Below, piece after piece: positions 55,216-64,000 of a stretch of 64,000 bases of DNA (positions within the stretch are counted from its first letter, which is position 1; every line of letters starts with the position of its first letter). The position numbers and the translations under genes are program-made. The notes below the pieces were generated by a model. The model ran no database searches. It was not told where the DNA came from and was given only the letters and a program-made list of their open reading frames with translations. Origin of the DNA: Lewinellaceae bacterium (lineage in GTDB: Bacteria; Bacteroidota; Bacteroidia; Chitinophagales; Saprospiraceae). The stretch lies in the NCBI GenBank assembly GCA_020636135.1, contig JACJYK010000001.1, positions 3,396,501 to 3,460,500 of the forward strand, in the 5' to 3' direction.

Positions 55216-57023
55216 ATGATTTTGTCATTCGCTTTGCCAACGTAAATGGGACAGGATCAGCCAGCGCAAATGGTCTTTTTGCCAAGGCCATTTACCGCAT
55301 GGGGATCCCGGTAACACCCAAGAATATCTTCCCGTCCAATATCCAGGGATTGCCCACCTGGTATGAGGTCCGGGTGAGTGAAAAAGGATACCTCGGACGC
55401 AGTGGTATCATCGATTTCGTCGTGGCAGTCAACCCGCAAAGCCTGGAAGAAGACATCGCTTCGGTCCGGCCGGGCGGATACATCCTTTACGACAGCTCGA
55501 AGCCGCTGCACCGGGAGATGATGCGTGACGATATCCATTTCCTGGGTATTCCGATGATGACCCTGGCGATGAAAAATTTCGCACAGCCACGCGAACAACA
55601 ATTGCTGAAAAACATCATCTATGTAGGCGCGCTAGCTGCGCTGCTGGACATGGATATGGATGTCCTGCGGGGTATTGTGGCTCAAACCTTCAAGTCCAAA
55701 GAAAAATTGATCGGACCAAATAACCTGGCCCTGTCCATCGGATACAACTACTCAAAAGAGAACTTTAAATGCCCTCTGGATATCCGGGTCGAGACCCGTG
55801 ATCTGATCGGAGATCGTATCCTGATGGAAGGCAATCTGGCCTCTGCTTTGGGAGCGATCTATGGAGGTGCTTCGGTTATGGCCTGGTATCCGATCACACC
55901 GTCGACCTCGGTCGCCAGTGCTTTTGAAAAATATTGCAAGCGACTGCGCAAGGATCCGGACACCAATCAAAACCGGTATGCGGTGATCCAGGCCGAAGAC
56001 GAGCTGGCGGCGATCGGAATGGTGATCGGTGCATCCTGGAATGGTGCACGCGCATTCACGGCTACCAGCGGTCCGGGCGTCTCCCTGATGAGTGAATTCA
56101 TCGGATTGGCTTATTTCGCTGAGGTTCCGGCTGTTATTGTCAATGTACAGCGCGGAGGGCCATCCACCGGTATGCCTACCCGCACTCAGCAAGCCGATTT
56201 GATCAGCTCCGCTTATGCATCCCATGGCGACACCAAACACATTATGCTCATTCCCAGCACCCCGACCGAGTGTTTTGAAATGACGGCCGAAGCATTGGAT
56301 CTTGCCGATCGCTTCCAGACAGTCATCTTTGTCATGTCTGACCTGGACCTGGGCATGAACGACCACCTGACACCCGACCTTAAATGGGATGATAACCGAA
56401 AATACGACCGGGGGAAAGTTCTGAATGCCGAGGACCTGGAAAATATGGAAAAATTTGGCCGCTACCTGGACGTAGACGGTGATGGCATCCCATACCGCAC
56501 CTTGCCGGGCACCCATCCGACCAAAGGCTCTTTCTTCACCCGTGGAACCTCACGGGACGAATATGCGCGTTACACCGAAAAAGGCGATGCCTATGTGCGT
56601 AACGTAGACCGGCTGGTCAAGAAGTGGCAGACGGCCAAGTCCTGGGTACCCAAACCGGAACATTTTGGCAACGAAAATCAACACAACCTGGGTATCATCT
56701 TCTTCGGCACGACCTACTACGCTGCCCTGGAAGCCATGGACCTGCTTCAGGAAGAAGAAATTGGTGTCGATGCTTTGCGTTTGAAGTCCTTTCCTTTCCC
56801 TGAGGAAGTACAGTCCTTCATCGACAATCATGAAGAAATTTTTGTGATCGAACAGAACCGCGATGCCCAAATGCGGACCTTGCTGATCAATGAACTGAAT
56901 GTGTCGCCGGCCAAACTGATCCCGATCCTGCATTATGACGGTATGCCTATTCCTGCGACCGACATCTGTGCAAAAATTGTAGCACACTTATCCGTTAATG
57001 CCCTTAGAAACGATTCGCTATGA
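55191..57023 (+). CDS. korA: 2-oxoacid:ferredoxin oxidoreductase, gamma-alpha fusion subunit
   Basis: The 610-residue protein joins the gamma domain (1-190; FVIRFANVNGTGSASANGLF, then PSNIQGLPTWYEVR) and the alpha domain (215-610; AWYPITPSTSVASAFEKY, then VIQAEDELAAIGMVIGASWN and TATSGPGVSLMSEFIGLAYF). This is the order of the fused 2-oxoglutarate/2-oxoacid oxidoreductases (KorA). With the beta subunit it oxidises a 2-oxoacid, CoA-dependently, to acyl-CoA, CO2 and reduced ferredoxin. The substrate is likely 2-oxoglutarate, by family resemblance only. It overlaps korB by four bases (ATGA). Confidence 0.93.
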   Translation: MSDASSRVNDFVIRFANVNGTGSASANGLFAKAIYRMGIPVTPKNIFPSNIQGLPTWYEVRVSEKGYLGRSGIIDFVVAVNPQSLEEDIASVRPGGYILYDSSKPLHREMMRDDIHFLGIPMMTLAMKNFAQPREQQLLKNIIYVGALAALLDMDMDVLRGIVAQTFKSKEKLIGPNNLALSIGYNYSKENFKCPLDIRVETRDLIGDRILMEGNLASALGAIYGGASVMAWYPITPSTSVASAFEKYCKRLRKDPDTNQNRYAVIQAEDELAAIGMVIGASWNGARAFTATSGPGVSLMSEFIGLAYFAEVPAVIVNVQRGGPSTGMPTRTQQADLISSAYASHGDTKHIMLIPSTPTECFEMTAEALDLADRFQTVIFVMSDLDLGMNDHLTPDLKWDDNRKYDRGKVLNAEDLENMEKFGRYLDVDGDGIPYRTLPGTHPTKGSFFTRGTSRDEYARYTEKGDAYVRNVDRLVKKWQTAKSWVPKPEHFGNENQHNLGIIFFGTTYYAALEAMDLLQEEEIGVDALRLKSFPFPEEVQSFIDNHEEIFVIEQNRDAQMRTLLINELNVSPAKLIPILHYDGMPIPATDICAKIVAHLSVNALRNDSL

Positions 57024-58072
57024 GTTATGTAAAACCTGTATTCAGCCATCCTGAGCTTCCTGCTAACAAAGTTGGTTACCGCAAGCGGGACTATGAGGGT
57101 GCTATCTCTACCCTCTGTGCCGGATGTGGGCACGACTCCATCAGTGGAGCTATTGTCCAGGCTTGCTACGAACTGTCGATCGAACCTCATCGCCTGGCTA
57201 AATTGTCAGGGATAGGCTGTTCTTCAAAAACGCCAACGTATTTTCTCAGTAACTCGCATGGCTTTAACACAGTGCATGGTCGAATGCCCTCCGTAGCTAC
57301 CGGTGCCACCATGGCAAACAAAGATTTGCTGTACATGGGCGTGTCCGGTGACGGCGACTCCGCCTCCATTGGTATGGGTCAGTTTGTACATGTGATCCGA
57401 CGTAACCTCAACATGGTTTACATTGTCATGAACAATGGATGTTACGGCCTCACAAAAGGTCAGGATTCGGCAACGGCAGATTTTGGATCGATCAGTAAAG
57501 GAGGATCACAAAATCACTTCCACCCCATCGACCTGGTGGGTATGGCCCTGGAGCTGCGTGCAAGCTTTGTAGCACGGAGTTTTTCCGGTGACAAAAAACA
57601 GCTGGTCCCTCTGATCAAGCTGGCGTTAAGTCACCCCGGCTTTGCATTCATAGATGTGCTTTCTCCCTGCGTGACATTCAACAACAATGTTGGCTCGACC
57701 AAGTCTTACGAATACATCCGGGATCATATGGAGTACCCTACACCTCCGGATTATGTCCCCAAAGCGAAAGAGATCACAGTGGATTATGAATCAGGCAGCG
57801 GGACTGTGGTCACGCTCCATGACGGAAGCACCCTGCGCCTGGATAAACTGGCCGTAGACCACGATCCTACCAACCACCTTGCGGCACTACGTCGACATCA
57901 GGAAGCTGTCGCGAATGGTGAGATACTGACGGGATTATTTTATATGAATCAGGAGTCACAGACACTGCATGATCTTTTTAATACGGTTAACGCCCCATTA
58001 AACGCCCTGACGGAGCGCGAACTGGTGCCGGGTCAAGCCGCACTCGAGAAGATCAATCAGTCATTCCGGTAG
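57020..58072 (+). CDS. korB: 2-oxoacid:ferredoxin oxidoreductase, beta subunit
   Basis: This 350-residue TPP-binding subunit has cluster cysteines in STLCAGCGHDSISGA and GIGCSSKT and in VLSPCVTFNNN. The thiamine-diphosphate motif is GVSGDGDSASIG (GDGD...), followed by IVMNNGCYGLTKGQ. Its start overlaps the stop of korA (57020-57023), fixing translation ratio. The complex with the flavoprotein two genes up forms one operon. Confidence 0.95.
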   Translation: MSYVKPVFSHPELPANKVGYRKRDYEGAISTLCAGCGHDSISGAIVQACYELSIEPHRLAKLSGIGCSSKTPTYFLSNSHGFNTVHGRMPSVATGATMANKDLLYMGVSGDGDSASIGMGQFVHVIRRNLNMVYIVMNNGCYGLTKGQDSATADFGSISKGGSQNHFHPIDLVGMALELRASFVARSFSGDKKQLVPLIKLALSHPGFAFIDVLSPCVTFNNNVGSTKSYEYIRDHMEYPTPPDYVPKAKEITVDYESGSGTVVTLHDGSTLRLDKLAVDHDPTNHLAALRRHQEAVANGEILTGLFYMNQESQTLHDLFNTVNAPLNALTERELVPGQAALEKINQSFR

Positions 58073-58198
58073 GCAACATTGCTGGTTTTTCATAGTGTTC
58101 TCTCTTCAACCTGGCCGGTTGGAAAAATTTATTTGGAATCCAGAGATTGATTAATTTCATAAGGTGATCACATAGCTCACTAACTTAATCCTCGCTTT

Positions 58199-58711
58199 AT
58201 GAAAAAACTCATTCTCTTTTGCTGCATGGCGCTCGTGCAATTGGCACAGGCCCAGGAACATACTTTTTACACCGACCTTGCCGGTTTGGTCGGACGCAAT
58301 CAACAACAATTGGTTGGGCTGGCTCAGGCTTTCTCGGAAGAACAAATGAACTGGCGTCCTGCTGAAGGCGTCCGTTCTACCGGTGAAGCATTGCTGCATG
58401 TGGCTGCTTCCAATTACTTTTTCCTGATGACCATGGGCGCAAAAATTCCCGAAGACGTCGATGTCGTAAACATGGAGAAGATTACAGGCAAAGCGAATAT
58501 CGTCGATGCCGTTGAAAAATCATTTGCATTTCTGAACGATCAGGTTACCATGGGTAAGGAAGCAGACCTGGACGAGGTGATCAAACTGCAGTTTGGCGAT
58601 TTTACCCGCAGAGCCTTATTAATGCTTATCCTGGAGCATAGCGGCGAGCACAAGGGCCAACTCATCGCTTATGCCCGTTCGAATGGTGTGACACCACCCT
58701 GGAGTGAATAA
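58199..58711 (+). CDS. Exported DinB-family protein
   Basis: The 170-residue protein has a signal peptide (CCMALVQLAQAQ). The DinB/YfiT four-helix core has a likely metal site: LLHVAASNYFFL early and ILEHSGEHKGQLIAYAR near the end, giving three His. Exported DinB-like proteins with unknown substrates are common in Bacteroidota. A strong terminator follows 25 bases after the stop. Confidence 0.83.
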   Translation: MKKLILFCCMALVQLAQAQEHTFYTDLAGLVGRNQQQLVGLAQAFSEEQMNWRPAEGVRSTGEALLHVAASNYFFLMTMGAKIPEDVDVVNMEKITGKANIVDAVEKSFAFLNDQVTMGKEADLDEVIKLQFGDFTRRALLMLILEHSGEHKGQLIAYARSNGVTPPWSE

Positions 58712-58736
58712 GCAATAACGCCGATTGCGTTTTGTT

Positions 58737-58770
58737 AAGCCCGTAGCCGGAACCCTGCTACGGGCTTTTT
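58737..58770 (+). terminator. Rho-independent terminator after the DinB gene
   Basis: The 11-bp stem AAGCCCGTAGC (58737-58747) pairs with GCTACGGGCTT (58757-58767) around a 9-base loop. The 3' arm runs into TTTTT at 58766-58770. It is 25 bases after the DinB stop. Confidence 0.88.
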
Positions 58771-58968
58771 AGTAGCTCCTTATTTACCACCCATATTACT
58801 CCGGTAATGAGAGCGCTTGTGACCTTGCCGGAAACACTCATATTGGTTTTTTTTGCTTATATTAAGGTGTGTTCAGCCAAGGGATAATATCGAAACTGAA
58901 TGCTTACGATTGATTGCACTACCAGTAATTCCTTGGGAATTAATTTGACTAATCGAATTTTACCTGCC

Positions 58969-59433
58969 ATGAGATGGTTTTTACTTTTTCTTTTCATTAG
59001 CGTATTCCAGGCTTCATGGGCTCAGCAACTTTCTCCCATGGTTATCTCATCGACCGGAACCACGCTGACCGGAGCCTTTGGTTCACTGGAATTTACCCTG
59101 GGAGAACTTGCGGTTCAACCGCTCCAACAGGGAAATCTGCTTACTCAAGGCTTCCATCAGCCCCAGCTGGCCACCAGTACCAGGGTTCAAAACAGTGCCA
59201 TGGAAGTGACTATCTATCCCAATCCATTTCAATCCACACTGCAAATAGAGCTCGAGAATCCGGAACACCTTTCCTGCAAATTGTATAATTCCCTTGGCGT
59301 GCTCGTACGTCAGCAGTCTTTGCCTGGCTCCTCTGCCACGCTGGATGGTTCTGATTTGCCCCCCGGCATGTATTATTTGGAACTCGCTACCTTAAATGGC
59401 GAGACCTCAACCATAAAACTCGTTAAGCAATGA
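58969..59433 (+). CDS. Small secreted protein with T9SS sorting domain
   Basis: I start at ATG 58969 (MRWFLLFLFISVFQASWAQ), an excellent signal peptide; an in-frame ATG at 58900 would precede it without adding sense. The product has 154 residues. The first half repeats the strand pattern GTTLTGAFGSLEFTLGELAV and QGFHQPQL, seen in Bacteroidota proteins that carry a T9SS tail. The second half is the type A sorting domain: TIYPNPFQSTLQIELENPEH, LYNSLGVLVRQQSLPG, PPGMYYLELAT, and IKLVKQ. The stop overlaps the next gene's start by four bases (ATGA), so the two are coupled. Confidence 0.87.
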   Translation: MRWFLLFLFISVFQASWAQQLSPMVISSTGTTLTGAFGSLEFTLGELAVQPLQQGNLLTQGFHQPQLATSTRVQNSAMEVTIYPNPFQSTLQIELENPEHLSCKLYNSLGVLVRQQSLPGSSATLDGSDLPPGMYYLELATLNGETSTIKLVKQ

Positions 59434-61487
59434 AAATAATATCGATTACCACCAGTTCACCCAAGCGATGGTTGCCCATGGTCTTCCTGTTGATCACCGG
59501 TGCATTCGCCTTCGGTCAGACACCAATGGCCTTTAACTACCAGGCCGTCGCTCGTAATGCCTCACAGGAGCCATTAACGGATACGGAACTCGGATTGAGG
59601 ATCTCCATCGTAGAGGCTACCAATCATGCCACCATCCTCTACACAGAAACGCATCACGTCACTACCTCTCCGATAGGCCTGTTTAACATTGCTATTGGGA
59701 ATGGAGCACCCGTTTCCGGAGACTTTCAGGCCATAGACTGGGGTGCTTCTGTCTTAGAAATGCATGTCGAACTGGACGCTGCCGGAGGAACCTCCTATTC
59801 GTCATTAGGGTTCGTGCCCTTGCTATCTGTACCTTATGCCCTGTATGCTGAACGTACTGCGAATACCGATGATGCGGATGCTGACCCAACCAACGAGCTG
59901 CAGTCCTTAGCCATTGAGGGGAATGTTCTCTCCCTTTCAAACGGCAACGCAGTCAATTTACCTATTCCGGACTCCGTAGGCACCGTTGATGCGGATGCCG
60001 ATCCTAACAATGAAATACAGAACCTTACGGTCACTCAAAATGAAACCACCATAAATTTGGGTCTGACGAAAGGAGGCACCGGGGTAACCTTCTCGGTAGC
60101 AGACCAGGACAACTCTTCGGATAATGAAATTCAACAATTGAGCCTGGTTGGCCGCGGTTTGTCCCTATCCAAAAATGGAGGGGCAATTGACCTTCCTGTT
60201 GATGACGATGCGGACCCGGGTAATGAAATTCAGCACCTGACGCTGGATGGAAATAATTTACACCTGGATAACGGAGGAGGGACGGTAGTTCTGCCTGCCG
60301 CTGCTCCCCAGACATTGAATTTGAGTGGCACCAACCTTTCCATCTCCGGCGGCAATCAGGTGGACTTGTCCAGCATTCAGGACGGCGTAGACGATGCCGA
60401 TAATGACCCTCAAAATGAAATTCAACAACTGACATTGACCACCCTTTTGGATGCAGGCATCGACAATTCAACGCTGTATCAATTGAACTTAACCGGTAAT
60501 GCAGATCCGGTCACTTTGCCCATCCCCACCTATTGGAATGCTACTTACTTCCTGACGGAGCCTCCTTCCATCGCGAACATATACACCAGCTATCCCGTAG
60601 ATGTGCAGAATGTGATTACTTCGAATGGCCTTGAAACCCAAAATATTGTGGCGAACGATTTGGTTTTGGGTGATCCCGCCATCCAGGCATTGCATCTCTT
60701 CGGTTCTGAAATGCATTTTGATCGCCCCGATGGTAATGATCTGGGTTTCAAATTCACTCCGGATCAAATCACCTATACCGATGCCTTCCCCGAGACCAGA
60801 GTCACTCTAAACAAGGAATCACTCCAGTTCGTTAACGGTGCAGGATGGGCGTCCACCAAACTGGGAGGTACTACTACCGGAAAACTGGAGCTATTTCCCG
60901 GTGGAGGACTCGGCAGTTATTTAGCAACCAATTATACCTCACAAGGCGGCGGAGAATTGCAGGTCAGTGGCCCTTCCGGCAGAAATGTTTTACTCTCACA
61001 TCTAACGGATCATGCCGATAATGGATACGTAGCGGTATACAACGGTAGTAACCAAATAAAAGCCGGAATCTACATCAATGCAGCTGGTCAGGGTGTCATT
61101 TTTGGGGATATGAAAAACTTCGTGACCGATGATCCTACCGAACCGGATAAGGTCATCAGCTATGTTTCGCTGGAAGGACCGGAAGCGGCGGCATATTGCC
61201 GGGGGACCATCAAACTTGAGAATGGCCGTGGAGAAGTAACATTTCCAGATCATTTCCAAAAAATCATCAATGATCAAACCATGACGGTAGTGCTCACTCC
61301 ATTATCTGCCGACTCAAAGGGTCTGGCGGTCGTCAAGAAGGATGCCACGGGTATAGTGGTTCAGGAATTATGGCAGGGAACGGGTAATTACGAACTGGAT
61401 TGGGAAGTAAAAGCCGTGCGTAAAGGTTTTGAAAATCACCAGCCAGTTATTCCCCGGGCGTCGATTTTACCTGCAAAACAAAATTAG
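59430..61487 (+). CDS. Large secreted protein with DADPxNEIQ repeats (tail-fibre/adhesin-like)
   Basis: The 685-residue protein has a signal peptide ending ITGAFAFGQ. An N-terminal domain (30-135, MAFNYQAVARNASQEPLTDT) is shared by many Bacteroidota exoproteins. Five repeats of about 35-45 residues follow (about 145-350). Each opens with D-x-DP-x-NEIQ (DADPTNELQSL, DADPNNEIQNL, DNSSDNEIQQL, DADPGNEIQHL, DNDPQNEIQQL) and closes with L-x-L-x-x-G-x-V-LP. The C-terminus (EGPEAAAYCRGTIKLENGRG, then EVTFPDHFQK) resembles phage tail-fibre/endosialidase-like chaperone regions. It is a surface fibre or adhesin candidate, co-translated with the T9SS protein. Confidence 0.8.
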   Translation: MKIISITTSSPKRWLPMVFLLITGAFAFGQTPMAFNYQAVARNASQEPLTDTELGLRISIVEATNHATILYTETHHVTTSPIGLFNIAIGNGAPVSGDFQAIDWGASVLEMHVELDAAGGTSYSSLGFVPLLSVPYALYAERTANTDDADADPTNELQSLAIEGNVLSLSNGNAVNLPIPDSVGTVDADADPNNEIQNLTVTQNETTINLGLTKGGTGVTFSVADQDNSSDNEIQQLSLVGRGLSLSKNGGAIDLPVDDDADPGNEIQHLTLDGNNLHLDNGGGTVVLPAAAPQTLNLSGTNLSISGGNQVDLSSIQDGVDDADNDPQNEIQQLTLTTLLDAGIDNSTLYQLNLTGNADPVTLPIPTYWNATYFLTEPPSIANIYTSYPVDVQNVITSNGLETQNIVANDLVLGDPAIQALHLFGSEMHFDRPDGNDLGFKFTPDQITYTDAFPETRVTLNKESLQFVNGAGWASTKLGGTTTGKLELFPGGGLGSYLATNYTSQGGGELQVSGPSGRNVLLSHLTDHADNGYVAVYNGSNQIKAGIYINAAGQGVIFGDMKNFVTDDPTEPDKVISYVSLEGPEAAAYCRGTIKLENGRGEVTFPDHFQKIINDQTMTVVLTPLSADSKGLAVVKKDATGIVVQELWQGTGNYELDWEVKAVRKGFENHQPVIPRASILPAKQN

Positions 61488-61556
61488 TAGCAGGTTTCCT
61501 CAGGCTTGATTGCCAGGATTGGACAAAATTTGAGCAACGAGTTGTTATCTTCCGGT

Positions 61557-62315
61557 ATGCGGTACATCGTCCTTTCACTTTTTCTGATGATTGGTGGCAG
61601 CATCCAGGCCCAACTCGTCAACATCGAAGCCCGGCGGATCCAATCCGATTCGAATAAGGTGGTCTTTAATCTGGGCCTCAACGGCAATTATTCGAACAAC
61701 GACGGCACCAAACTATTATTGATGTCTACCAACCTGCTTTCCTCATTAAAGACCAAAAATCTGAAGGGGATCTTCCTGTTACTGGGCAACTTTGAATTAT
61801 CCAAGTCCGGTGAGCAGGAATTTGCAAATAGCTGGTTTGGCCATTTTCGTTACAACCACGAGTTTACACCAGTTGTAAGGGGCGAAGTGTTCGTCCAACT
61901 ATTGAATAACTCGCTGCTATTTATTGACTTGCGCAACCTGGTGGGTGTGGGTCCCCGCTTCAAGCTAGTCAATTCAAAACCGTTTAACCTGTACCTGGGT
62001 ACATCCTATATGCATGAGTGGGAACGATCGTCACGCTACGATAGCCGCACGCAGGCGAACCGGTTAAGCTCCTATCTGTCCTTCACACTGAAACCGGGAG
62101 AGAGTGGTTTCCAGCTGACGAATACCTCATACTACCAACCCAACCTGGCATATGTTGCCGATTACCGGTTTCTGGACGAAATGCAGTTTGCCCTCGCCAT
62201 CACCAAACATGTGAGCTTGCTCTATACCATGCGGTATTATTTTGACAGCGCTGCACCGGATGGTGGCTACCAGCGAACTTTAAACCTCACGTTCGGCATC
62301 AACTTCAAATGGTAG
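61557..62315 (+). CDS. DUF481-like outer-membrane protein
   Basis: I start at ATG 61557 (MRYIVLSLFLMIGGSIQAQ), a signal peptide; the ATG at 61506 would add 17 residues before it. The mature 233-residue protein alternates short strands (VVFNLGLNGNYSNNDG, GRYN-type turns, FALAITKHVSLLYTMRYYFD) and ends LTFGINFKW with a terminal aromatic residue. That matches the DUF481 salt-induced outer-membrane protein family. Function unknown. Confidence 0.82.
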   Translation: MRYIVLSLFLMIGGSIQAQLVNIEARRIQSDSNKVVFNLGLNGNYSNNDGTKLLLMSTNLLSSLKTKNLKGIFLLLGNFELSKSGEQEFANSWFGHFRYNHEFTPVVRGEVFVQLLNNSLLFIDLRNLVGVGPRFKLVNSKPFNLYLGTSYMHEWERSSRYDSRTQANRLSSYLSFTLKPGESGFQLTNTSYYQPNLAYVADYRFLDEMQFALAITKHVSLLYTMRYYFDSAAPDGGYQRTLNLTFGINFKW

Positions 62316-62350
62316 CCACCAGGAACAAGGCATGATTGCTTACCTAATCA

Positions 62351-64000
62351 TCAATCCCGGGGAAGGGAAATCGGCCCTACTCCCCAATCCTGCAGTTTTT
62401 GCAGGAACGGACTGAGTTGATTCGCTTTAAATTGTTCAAAATCCGCTTTCGCTTTTTCCGTCTTTTCATGTAATAACGTCGCCACCAGCTGATGTTGGTC
62501 GGTCGGACGAAAATCTACGGAGGATACCCCGGAGATCAGATAATCCAACTGTTCTGCCAGTTCCGCAGGCCAGCGGACAACATCCTGTCCGGTACCTGTG
62601 ATTTTCAACTGGATCCAATTTCCTTCTAACCCGGTGGCCAGGCTGTCAAGCTGCTGAATGGCTGCAGCAATAGCAGACTTATCCGCGTGTAATCCGGCAT
62701 ATTTCTTCAGGTCATTCAACTGTACCCTGACCAACTCCATTGAATTAACCAGTCCAACGACTTCATTCAGATCGGTACGGATCGTGGTCAAAAGCTGATG
62801 CTGGGCCAAAATATCAGCATTGGTCCCTTCGGAATCGGGATCCTTCATCACTTTCAGATTAGAATGGTAGGTGCCGTCCCCCACCATCATGACCACCTGA
62901 TATTCACCCGGAGGCACTAACAGAGATGCAGGGCCGAGGTGCACTGGCCTGGTGCCATCCTTACCCATCGGCACCCAGTCGGCATATAAGGGTGGTGTCC
63001 GCATCATGAGTTTCTTTCCTGGGTCATCCAGTAAATTCCACCATAACCGGTTAAGTCCCGGTTTGGGAGCTGCATGAATGGTCCGTACGGTATCGCCTGC
63101 TGCATTGATGATCTTAAAATGGACCGAGTCTTTGACGTCCTGGTTCAGCCAGTAATTCAGACTGACCCCATAGGGGGGATCCTGGCCTTCCGAAGGATCG
63201 TCAAATTCCGGCATGATGGCCGTTTTAGGCTGAAAACGGTAGGTATCGTGTACATCAAACAAATGCGATTTGCCTTTCTGGATGGCCGGAGTCAGTTCCT
63301 GCAATGCGGAGATATCATCCAGGATCCAGATACCGCGGCCATACGTTCCGATCACCATATCGTTAAATTCTTCCTGGATATCAATCCAATACATCGGCGT
63401 GTGCGGCATATTGGTCATCAATTGTTGCCAATGCGCCCCATCATCAAAGGATACATAAAGCATGGATTCGGTACCTAGATACAACAATCCCTGGCGAACA
63501 GGGTCTTCCCGCACACACCGGGTATAATTCAGGTTGTCCTGTAGAATGCCATCGGTGATCCGGGTCCATTTCTTGCCAAAATCTTCTGTCTTGTAAACAT
63601 AGGCTTTGAAATCTCCGACCTGATGGGCTTCAATGGTCAGATAAGCTTTGCCGGCGCTCCATTTGGAAGCGTCGATGTTCCTGACCACCCCGTCACGCGG
63701 AATGCCGGGAATGTTGGAAGTGACATCGGTCCAATGCTGTCCTCCGTCCTGACTTACCTGAACGAGACCATCATTCGTGCCAGCCCAGAGTACACCGGCC
63801 CTAGCAGGCGACTCATCAAAAGCATAAATGACGTTTCCATATTCGACGTTGATGTTATCCCCCGTCAATCCTCCGGAGAATTTCTGTTTTGCGGGTTCAT
63901 TTTTGGTCAGATCGGGGCTGATCACGGTCCAGCTTTGACCACCATTGGTCGTCATATGAACCACCTGGCTGGTTACATAAATGGTGTTGTGATCGTGTGG
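62351..64000 (-). CDS. VPS10/BNR-repeat exoprotein, C-terminal part (5' end outside window)
   Basis: The frame runs on to the right edge: before the first in-frame start codon at 63964 it reads PHDHNTIYVTSQ without a stop, so about 550 codons of the gene are here. Asp-box repeats TTNGGQSWTV, SQDGGQHWTDV, TEDFGKKWTR and SFDDGAHW, and GTYGRGIWILDDISALQ, are shared with the gene at 16090-18948. It is followed by a C-terminal domain with PPGEYQVVMMVGDGTYHSNL and a long helical end. Same secreted family, role unknown. Confidence 0.87.
   Translation of the reverse strand, partial: PHDHNTIYVTSQVVHMTTNGGQSWTVISPDLTKNEPAKQKFSGGLTGDNINVEYGNVIYAFDESPARAGVLWAGTNDGLVQVSQDGGQHWTDVTSNIPGIPRDGVVRNIDASKWSAGKAYLTIEAHQVGDFKAYVYKTEDFGKKWTRITDGILQDNLNYTRCVREDPVRQGLLYLGTESMLYVSFDDGAHWQQLMTNMPHTPMYWIDIQEEFNDMVIGTYGRGIWILDDISALQELTPAIQKGKSHLFDVHDTYRFQPKTAIMPEFDDPSEGQDPPYGVSLNYWLNQDVKDSVHFKIINAAGDTVRTIHAAPKPGLNRLWWNLLDDPGKKLMMRTPPLYADWVPMGKDGTRPVHLGPASLLVPPGEYQVVMMVGDGTYHSNLKVMKDPDSEGTNADILAQHQLLTTIRTDLNEVVGLVNSMELVRVQLNDLKKYAGLHADKSAIAAAIQQLDSLATGLEGNWIQLKITGTGQDVVRWPAELAEQLDYLISGVSSVDFRPTDQHQLVATLLHEKTEKAKADFEQFKANQLSPFLQKLQDWGVGPISLPRD

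Overview
The window looks like chromosome of a Bacteroidota bacterium, most likely from the Saprospiria/Lewinella-like branch. The grounds are: at least two type IX secretion C-terminal sorting domains (10275-11555, 58969-59433) plus a decayed third (about 35590-35766), many signal-peptide and lipoprotein products, FtsH, VPS10/BNR exoproteins, two lipoprotein sulfatases, TPR-containing regulators, and few Shine-Dalgarno sequences. The taxonomic level is inference. No rRNA, tRNA, CRISPR array, transposase or phage module was recognised.

Layout. 1-9489: the start of a glucokinase gene (minus strand, cut by the window edge), a frameshifted lysine 2,3-aminomutase-family gene, a minus-strand universal-stress-protein/Ca2+-type P-ATPase pair, and a divergent ftsH overlapping a HAD + HerA-like ATPase fusion. 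9715-11555: an AT-richer island with a small lipoprotein and a FG-GAP/T9SS protein. 11968-16006: gdhA interrupted by an in-frame TGA, a DUF1080 protein, a SatP acetate transporter, a SRPBCC protein and a probable archease. 16090-25382: a VPS10-like exoprotein, an ECF sigma factor with a small membrane partner, Hsp20, an atypical zinc-finger SDR protein and a TPR/HTH regulator. 25558-33145: sulfatase, esterase, histidine phosphatase, valS and an outer-membrane protein. 33747-39865: PLP enzyme, VOC protein, peptide transporter, WD40-like protein and CBM9-like protein.

40114-51350 is the most interesting part. A close-packed plus-strand run encodes an FHA-transmembrane-trypsin-like protease, a cytosolic Ser/Thr kinase, a PP2C phosphatase, a membrane Ser/Thr kinase, an outer-membrane barrel and a protein with an HxD...H pattern. 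It continues with a 104-residue RiPP precursor whose core is eleven consecutive W-x-N triplets, and a radical SAM/SPASM maturase of the GrrM/OscB cyclophane-forming type. A NarL-type response regulator and a TPR histidine kinase follow. This reads as a triceptide (three-residue cyclophane) RiPP locus joined to phospho-signalling genes. The tandem W-x-N core in place of a Gly-rich core, and the linkage to kinases, a phosphatase and an FHA-protease, are the features I consider new or unusual.

51347-64000: a zinc-ribbon protein, a second sulfatase, a three-gene 2-oxoacid:ferredoxin oxidoreductase operon (GltD-like Fe-S flavoprotein, gamma-alpha fusion, beta), a DinB-like protein, a T9SS protein overlapping a repeat adhesin-like protein, a DUF481-like barrel, and a second VPS10-like protein cut by the right edge.

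A second pattern runs through the intergenic DNA. At least six loci carry tandem arrays with a strict 7-bp period but unrelated unit sequences, most of them just 3' of genes; one pair lies in inverted orientation on either side of valS, and one locus is itself a long inverted repeat between convergent genes. They resemble the heptanucleotide STRR repeats known from cyanobacteria.
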